NCBI GenBank assembly: GCA_021531385.1
Contig: JAFBIR010000011.1
Span: 62,001 to 126,000 of the forward strand
DNA length: 64,000 nucleotides
Reading direction: 5' to 3'
DNA from: Parabacteroides distasonis
Lineage (GTDB): Bacteria; Bacteroidota; Bacteroidia; Bacteroidales; Tannerellaceae
Part shown: positions 58,853 through 64,000 of the stretch, piece by piece
Layout of the letters: each line of letters starts with the position of its first letter
Position numbering within the stretch: the first letter of the stretch is position 1
Notes under the pieces: model-generated
Seen by the model: only the letters and a program-made list of their open reading frames with translations
Told to the model about the DNA's origin: nothing
Database searches by the model: none
Translations under genes and position numbers: made by a program

Positions 58853-60466
58853 TCACGGTGCAACAGCCACGCCCAAATAGGCAGCCACTCCCTCCGCACA
58901 GCGTTCGCCGTCAATGGCGGCGGAGACGATGCCTCCGGCATAACCCGCTCCCTCGCCACAAGGGAAAAGGCCGGCGACAGTGACGTGCTGGTAGCTCTCC
59001 CTGTCACGCAGGATGCGCACGGGCGAGGAGGTGCGTGTCTCGACACCGATCATCGTGGCTTCGTTGGTAAGGAAGCCTTTGGAGACCTTGCCGAAATAGC
59101 GGAAGCCCTCCCGCAAACGGGTGGTGATGAACTCCGGCATCCAGAAATGGAGCGGAGAGGCCAACAACCCGGGGGCATAGGAGGAAACGGGCAGGTCGAA
59201 GGAGTTGCGCTTCTGGATAAAGTCGGTCATGCGCTGGGCAGGTGCCGTCTGCCTACGACCCCCATTCTGCCAACAGAGCGCCTCCAAACGCTCTTGGAAA
59301 GCCATCAACGCCAAGGGAGAATCGGGCGACACTGGCGTACCATCCGGCTCGTAGAGGGTCTCTCCGCCTGTCAAGATGGTGTAATCCTCAGGGTGCAACT
59401 CGACCACCATACCGGAGTTGGCCCACCGAGAGCCACGGTTGGAAGGCGACATACCATTAACCACTACCTGATTAGGACCACTGGCGGCAGGCACAACAAA
59501 GCCTCCGGGACACATACAGAAGGAATAGACGCCTCGCTCCTGCACTTGCGTCACAAAACTATACTCCGCTGCCGGCAGGTAATCGCCTCGTCCCTCCTTA
59601 CGGTGGTACTGAATCTGATCGATCAGCTGTTGCGGATGCTCTAAACGGACACCAACCGCTAATCCCTTCGCCTCGATAGGAATGCCCGAGGCGTGCAGGT
59701 AGCGATAGACATCCCGTGCGGAGTGGCCAGTCGCCAAGATCACAGGGCCCATAAAGGTCTCACCGCTGTTGGTCTCCACGCCGATCACCTTGCCCTCACG
59801 CAGGATAAAGCGATCCATACGGGTTTGGAAATGCACCTCTCCGCCACAACGCAGGATCTGCTCACGCATATTCTCAATCACACGGGGCAGCTTATCGGTA
59901 CCGATATGGGGATGGGCATCGACCAAGATAGTAGGGCTTGCCCCATGCTGACAAAAGACATTCAAGATTTTATCGACGGAGCCTCGCTTCTTGCTGCGGG
60001 TGTAGAGCTTACCGTCGGAATAGGCACCGGCTCCTCCCTCGCCAAAGCTGTAGTTCGACTCGCTGTTGACGGTGTGCGCCCGGCTGATCTGCGCAATGTC
60101 TTTCTTCCGTTCGTGCACGTCCTTTCCCCGTTCGAGGATGATCGGACGTAACCCCAACTCAATCAAGCGCAAAGCGGCGAAAAGGCCACCCGGCCCTGCG
60201 CCTACCACCACGACTGATTGCGCCCCCGACACATCCCGGTATTCCACCGATTGATATTCGGGTTCGGTCGGCTGCTCGTCGATGAAGAGCCGCAATTTGA
60301 GATTGACGAAGATCGTGCGCTGACGGGCATCGATCGACCGTTTCAACATACGCACCGCCTGAATCCGATTGACGGGCACAGCGGTTTCCCGTGAGGCGAC
60401 CCGCTTCAACGACTGCTCGTTGGCTGCCTCCTCCGGTACTATCCTGACTTGAATTTCTTTGATCAT
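58853..60466 (-). CDS. FAD-dependent oxidoreductase-like protein
   Basis: A 537-residue flavoprotein. After an N-terminal domain of about 85 residues with RIQAVRMLKRSIDARQR comes the dinucleotide-binding motif VVVGAGPGGLFAALRLIELG, later YSFGEGGAGAYSDGKL and a C-terminal GLFPCGEGAGYAGGIVSAA. Proteins of this family are conserved but of unknown substrate. The ATG at 60466 is preferred; the frame extends into radA. It follows radA by 13 bases. Confidence 0.85.
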   Translation of the reverse strand: MIKEIQVRIVPEEAANEQSLKRVASRETAVPVNRIQAVRMLKRSIDARQRTIFVNLKLRLFIDEQPTEPEYQSVEYRDVSGAQSVVVVGAGPGGLFAALRLIELGLRPIILERGKDVHERKKDIAQISRAHTVNSESNYSFGEGGAGAYSDGKLYTRSKKRGSVDKILNVFCQHGASPTILVDAHPHIGTDKLPRVIENMREQILRCGGEVHFQTRMDRFILREGKVIGVETNSGETFMGPVILATGHSARDVYRYLHASGIPIEAKGLAVGVRLEHPQQLIDQIQYHRKEGRGDYLPAAEYSFVTQVQERGVYSFCMCPGGFVVPAASGPNQVVVNGMSPSNRGSRWANSGMVVELHPEDYTILTGGETLYEPDGTPVSPDSPLALMAFQERLEALCWQNGGRRQTAPAQRMTDFIQKRNSFDLPVSSYAPGLLASPLHFWMPEFITTRLREGFRYFGKVSKGFLTNEATMIGVETRTSSPVRILRDRESYQHVTVAGLFPCGEGAGYAGGIVSAAIDGERCAEGVAAYLGVAVAP

Positions 60467-60479
60467 ACGTTCTTTTAAT

Positions 60480-61850
60480 TTATCCAAACAACCGGGCAAA
60501 CGCCTCTTCCACCTTGCGCACCTGCACAATCTCGATCGCCGTCTTCGACGTGTCGAAACCCTTCAGATTGTTATGGGGGATCAAGATGGTAGAGAAACCC
60601 AATTTCTCCGCCTCCAAGATACGCTGCTCTATGCGATTCACCGGGCGGATCTCACCGGAAAGGCCCACCTCGCCCGCCATGCAGATGCCCGGCTCGATGC
60701 TGATGTCTAAGCTGGAGGAGAGGACCGCCGCCAACACCGCCAGGTCTATGGCCGGATCGTTCACCTTCAACCCGCCAGCGATGTTGAGAAACACATCCTT
60801 CTGAATCAACTTAAAGCCTGCCCGTTTCTCCAACACCGCCAAGAGCATGTTCATACGGCGCAGGTCAAAGCCTGTGGCACTGCGTTGGGGTGTGCCATAC
60901 ACCGCCGAACTCACCAAGGCTTGCGTCTCGATCAAGAAGGGACGGATGCCCTCGATCGCCGCCGCAATAGAAACGCCGCTCAGCCCCTCATGGTTTTGCG
61001 TCAGCAACAGCTCGGAAGGATTGCTCACCTCTCGCAAACCATTCTGTCGCATCTCGTAGATGCCCAACTCCGCCGTGCTTCCGAAACGGTTCTTGATACT
61101 ACGCAGAATGCGATACATGTAATGTTGATCGCCCTCGAACTGCAGCACGGTATCCACGATGTGCTCCAACACCTTAGGGCCGGCGATACTGCCCTCCTTG
61201 TTGATATGGCCGATCAAGAGCACCGGCACCCCGCTCTCCTTGGCATATTTCAAGATCATCGCACTGCACTCACGCACCTGCGAGATGCTACCGGGAGAGG
61301 ATTCTACCAACTCGGTGAAGATGGTTTGGATAGAGTCGATAATCAGCAGGTCGGGTTGGATATTGGCCGCTTGCGTAAAGATCTGCTCCAAATTGGTTTC
61401 GCAGAGGATGAAACATTGCGGGTTGTCGTGCGCCAACCGATCGGCTCTCAGTTTCAACTGCCTACTACTCTCTTCGCCAGAGACATAGAGCGTCTTCCAC
61501 TCCGTCAACCCCAGCACCGTTTGCAACACCAACGTCGATTTGCCAATGCCCGGTTCTCCGCCGATCAGCACCAAGGAGCCCTTCACCAAGCCACCCCCTA
61601 ACACTCGGTTCAATTCCGCGTCATGGAGATCGATGCGTGTCTCCGACTCCGTCGTGATGTCGCGCAACAATTGGGGACGGCTATGCCCTCGCTCCACCAT
61701 GCCTGGCACTGGCCGTTTGACGGCCGTCTCTTTCGAGACGATCTCCTCCACGTAAGTGTTCCATTCGCCACAATTGGGGCATTTCCCCACCCATTTCGGC
61801 GAGGAAGCCCCACAATTGGAACAGATATAAACTGTTTTCGCTTTTGCCAT
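60480..61850 (-). CDS. radA: DNA repair protein RadA
   Basis: RecA-like helicase that promotes branch migration in recombination. The 456-residue protein has the C4 zinc finger CSNCGASSPKWVGKCPNC (11-28), Walker A GGEPGIGKS, the RadA-specific KNRFG motif and a Lon-like C-terminal domain with GLSGEIRPVNRIEQRI. It is followed by the FAD protein gene. Confidence 0.97.
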   Translation of the reverse strand: MAKAKTVYICSNCGASSPKWVGKCPNCGEWNTYVEEIVSKETAVKRPVPGMVERGHSRPQLLRDITTESETRIDLHDAELNRVLGGGLVKGSLVLIGGEPGIGKSTLVLQTVLGLTEWKTLYVSGEESSRQLKLRADRLAHDNPQCFILCETNLEQIFTQAANIQPDLLIIDSIQTIFTELVESSPGSISQVRECSAMILKYAKESGVPVLLIGHINKEGSIAGPKVLEHIVDTVLQFEGDQHYMYRILRSIKNRFGSTAELGIYEMRQNGLREVSNPSELLLTQNHEGLSGVSIAAAIEGIRPFLIETQALVSSAVYGTPQRSATGFDLRRMNMLLAVLEKRAGFKLIQKDVFLNIAGGLKVNDPAIDLAVLAAVLSSSLDISIEPGICMAGEVGLSGEIRPVNRIEQRILEAEKLGFSTILIPHNNLKGFDTSKTAIEIVQVRKVEEAFARLFG

Positions 61851-61863
61851 TACACCTATAGGA

Positions 61864-62478
61864 TCACCATTTGTACAGCTCTACCGAGCCATCCGCTTTC
61901 GACAGCTCCACTAAAGCATGTTCAAAATAGAAGTTGCCTAACTTCTGCCCTGTCTGCTCGTTATACATGGTCTTCAAGTGCGGACGGGAATCTAACGCTT
62001 GATTGGATACCGCTTCATCATCGACACAAGTGGCCTCTCCGGAAATGCGAATCCACTCCCGATCCTTTCCGACCGATACGATCTCGACATGCGGATCTTG
62101 CAAGATCTGCTGATAGACGCCTTTGCTCTGCCCTACATGGAACCAGATCTTATCTTGGAAGAAGGTTACGACACCTGTCGGACGGACACGGGGCAATCCC
62201 TGCTCTACTGTAGCCACGAAGAAGGGCATACTTCCTTTCAAGAACTCCATCGTCTTGTTCATCGCCTCCGCAGGAGCCAACTCCACCGCCTTCACGCCTA
62301 AACCAGTCGCACCAGTTGTCGCATCGGTAATCTCCACATAGGTAGTCGGTTTCGCCTCCACCGCCTGTGCGGTATTCGGCGCTTTTACCTCGTCATCACT
62401 TGTCTCAACATTCACCTTCGCCGTACAAGCAGCCAACAGTAAAGCTACACACCCGGCACTCCAAAGATACTTTTTCAT
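61864..62478 (-). CDS. PNPOx-like flavin-binding fold lipoprotein
   Basis: A 204-residue protein with a lipoprotein signal (VALLLAACTAK, cysteine near residue 18), a threonine/lysine linker and a split-barrel domain of the pyridoxamine 5'-phosphate oxidase type (about 75-200): FFVATVEQGLPRVRPTGVV, KIWFHVGQSKGVYQQI and WIRISGEA. Members of this group usually bind FMN or haem rather than oxidise pyridoxamine; an exported lipoprotein form is notable. It starts upstream of radA with a 13-base gap. Confidence 0.82.
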   Translation of the reverse strand: MKKYLWSAGCVALLLAACTAKVNVETSDDEVKAPNTAQAVEAKPTTYVEITDATTGATGLGVKAVELAPAEAMNKTMEFLKGSMPFFVATVEQGLPRVRPTGVVTFFQDKIWFHVGQSKGVYQQILQDPHVEIVSVGKDREWIRISGEATCVDDEAVSNQALDSRPHLKTMYNEQTGQKLGNFYFEHALVELSKADGSVELYKW

Positions 62479-62532
62479 ACTGATAAATTTACATTGATTT
62501 ATACCTCAAAAATTGGCTAATCGTTTACTCAC

Positions 62533-63546
62533 TTATTTTCCAACAATGACAATTTTCTGCCCAATCGCACACCCTTTCTTTACCTCGGAGCTGCCCTTCT
62601 CCTTATAGAGGAAGCCACGGAACATGCCTTGGCTGTTATAGGGCATCGCAAAATTACCCTTGCGATCCACGGCGATCAAACCACCATTGCCCGCATCTGT
62701 GTTCAACTCTTTGTGAATGATGTAATCGGCAGCCTGCTCAACTGTCTCATTCAAGTATTTATAACGTGCGCAAAGGTTAAAAGCCACGGCGTGACGGATG
62801 AAATACTCACCATGACCTGTACAAGACACCGCACAGCTGGCGTTATCGGCATAGGTTCCGGCACCGATCACCGGCGAATCGCCAATGCGTCCCCATTTCT
62901 TGCGCAACATGCCGCCCGTACTCGTTCCAGCCGTCAGGTTGCCCTGCTTATCCAGCACCACACAACCGACCGTACCGTTCTTCTTGCTCTCCTCCTTGAA
63001 CTGCTCTACCCATTTCATGGTTTTCGGCGTAGCGAAATAGAGGTTGTCTTCCACCATCTCCAAGCCCTGCTCACGGGCGAACTCCTCCGCACCGACACCG
63101 CTTAACATCACGTGGGGCGATTGTGTCTTCACTGCGTAGGCCGCATTGATCGGGTGTTTCACATGCTCTACACCGGCTACCGCACCGGCACTCAGATCCT
63201 TTCCCTCCATAATCGAAGCATCCAACTCAAAAGAGCCATCGGCTGCCACCGTCGCACCGATACCGGCGTTGAAGAGCGGATTTCCCTCAAAATAGTTGAT
63301 CACCGCACGCACCGCCTCGTGACCCTCGCCTCCAGCTGCTAAGATCTTGTCGCCAATCAACAACGCAGAATCCAACGCATTGTAATACTGCTGAGCGATC
63401 TCCGGCTTTTCCTCTAAAGACCCCATCGCTCCGGCTCCACCATGCACTACAATCACATACTCACGCTCTTGCGCCATCGCCGCCGTGGACACCAACAAGG
63501 CCGCAGCCACCAACCATCGTTTCATTCCATTCTTTTTCATATCCAT
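62533..63546 (-). CDS. Isoaspartyl peptidase / L-asparaginase (exported)
   Basis: A 337-residue Ntn hydrolase: signal peptide (to about residue 26, STAAMAQ), VIVVHGGAGAMGS at the start of the mature protein and the self-cleavage site before the nucleophilic threonine in KKNGTVGCVVLDKQGNLTAG. GGMLRKKWGRIGDSPVIGAG and GHGEYFIR complete the active site. It removes beta-aspartyl residues from peptides or hydrolyses asparagine, here probably in the periplasm. A second ATG lies six bases inside. Confidence 0.92.
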   Translation of the reverse strand: MDMKKNGMKRWLVAAALLVSTAAMAQEREYVIVVHGGAGAMGSLEEKPEIAQQYYNALDSALLIGDKILAAGGEGHEAVRAVINYFEGNPLFNAGIGATVAADGSFELDASIMEGKDLSAGAVAGVEHVKHPINAAYAVKTQSPHVMLSGVGAEEFAREQGLEMVEDNLYFATPKTMKWVEQFKEESKKNGTVGCVVLDKQGNLTAGTSTGGMLRKKWGRIGDSPVIGAGTYADNASCAVSCTGHGEYFIRHAVAFNLCARYKYLNETVEQAADYIIHKELNTDAGNGGLIAVDRKGNFAMPYNSQGMFRGFLYKEKGSSEVKKGCAIGQKIVIVGK

Positions 63547-63564
63547 TTGTTTATTATTTGTTTG

Positions 63565-64000
63565 TTAATGCTCACCATATTTCAATACAACAGGTCCCAT
63601 CAAGCCGCTTTTCCGCAAGGGGGCATTGGCTTTAGGGCCGGAAATCGTCCACGTCTTACGCTCCGCCTCCGGCAATCCTGCATCATACACCAAACGGTTG
63701 AACCAAGTGCTGGTTACTTCGATCGTCAGCTCATTCTTGCCTTTCCGCAAAGCCGACGAAAGATCCACCGCATAGGGTGCACACCACAAAGTACGTAACT
63801 TCTTTCCATTCAAGGAGACCGCAGCGATCATATCTACCTCACCCAAATCCAACCAGCAAGGCGTATCAGTCGCCTGCTGATTCCACGGGAAGGTAGTGGT
63901 ATAGGTAACCGTCCCTGAGAAGGCTTTTCCCTCCGCCGAAGGCAACAGGTCGCACCAGGGTCGCAACTGCTTCACCTTCAGCTGGCGAGGAGTTCCCCAT
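63565..64000 (-). CDS. Glycoside hydrolase, C-terminal sugar-binding-like domain (partial)
   Basis: The frame is open to the window edge, so the N-terminal bulk is missing. The visible 145 residues form a galactose-binding-like jelly roll: FSGTVTYTTTFPW, LDLGEVDMIAAVSLNGKKL, LRKGKNELTIEVTSTWFNRL and a final SGLMGPVVLKYGEH. This matches the sugar-binding domain at the end of large Bacteroidales glycosidases such as GH106-like rhamnosidases or GH2 relatives; the catalytic family cannot be decided. Confidence 0.75.
   Translation of the reverse strand, partial: WGTPRQLKVKQLRPWCDLLPSAEGKAFSGTVTYTTTFPWNQQATDTPCWLDLGEVDMIAAVSLNGKKLRTLWCAPYAVDLSSALRKGKNELTIEVTSTWFNRLVYDAGLPEAERKTWTISGPKANAPLRKSGLMGPVVLKYGEH

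Overview
This window is a piece of a Bacteroidales chromosome. The evidence is promoters of the Bacteroidetes type (TTTG, a 19-20 base gap, then TAnnTTTG) before many genes, weak Shine-Dalgarno use, a PorE-like type IX secretion protein, DUF5916, DUF6261 and DUF1460 proteins, a TonB-dependent receptor with a carboxypeptidase-like N-terminal domain, and a methylmalonyl-CoA decarboxylase cluster for making propionate from succinate. A Parabacteroides-like genus is my guess, not something the sequence proves. No rRNA, CRISPR array, phage or insertion sequence was recognised.

Layout. 1-8.2 kb: end of a DUF5916 outer-membrane protein, PspC, uvrB, a DUF1460 hydrolase and a Crp/Fnr regulator on the plus strand; then miaA-kdsA and gapA on the minus strand. 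8.3-15.8 kb: a small envelope operon (YtxH, holin-like, hypothetical), prmA, a sulfur-transfer trio (ThiF-like, DsrE, TusA-like), a GH43 glycosidase, an SPFH/Arc pair and a DUF6261 protein. 16-18.8 kb: accessory cassette A. 18.9-28.2 kb: nucleoside hydrolase, oxidoreductase, gcvT, pepT, a PurF-like protein lacking the catalytic cysteine, L27/L21, an FHA protein, nadK and a CBS protein. 28.3-36.8 kb: pdxJ-exbB-exbD-tonB, DJ-1, menA, small membrane proteins, a QueD-like enzyme and a TonB-dependent receptor. 36.9-41.5 kb: mce-mmdA-oadG/LTD-BCCP-mmdB. 41.8-46.3 kb: two tandem tRNA-His genes, folD, ffh and a possible WYL protein. 46.4-55.0 kb: accessory cassette B. 55-64 kb: queA, porE-like, a histidine phosphatase, a FAD protein, radA, a PNPOx-like lipoprotein, an isoaspartyl peptidase and the end of a glycosidase.

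The most unusual content is the pair of accessory cassettes. They lie about 29 kb apart in opposite orientation and are more A+T-rich than their surroundings. Each starts with a roughly 240-270 nt structured RNA ending in an intrinsic terminator. Each continues through a nearly identical linker of about 47 nt with a strong ribosome binding site. Each ends with the same 73-residue protein (71 of 73 residues identical, with about 24 synonymous codon changes), a WHH-type nuclease gene (intact in B, a deleted remnant in A) and an array of 41-bp GC-rich repeats. Only the middle differs. Cassette A carries one 549-residue protein. Cassette B carries three dynamin-like GTPases, a coiled-coil protein and a Sel1-repeat protein.

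The RNA occurs three times (once before A, twice in tandem before B). In every copy a hairpin loop in the middle is complementary to the loop of the terminator hairpin, and the pairing bases change together (GG/CC, GC/GC, TG/CA). In every copy an upstream helix also competes for the 5' strand of the terminator. This looks like a new regulatory or effector RNA class tied to a modular, possibly anti-phage, cassette. Function is inference.
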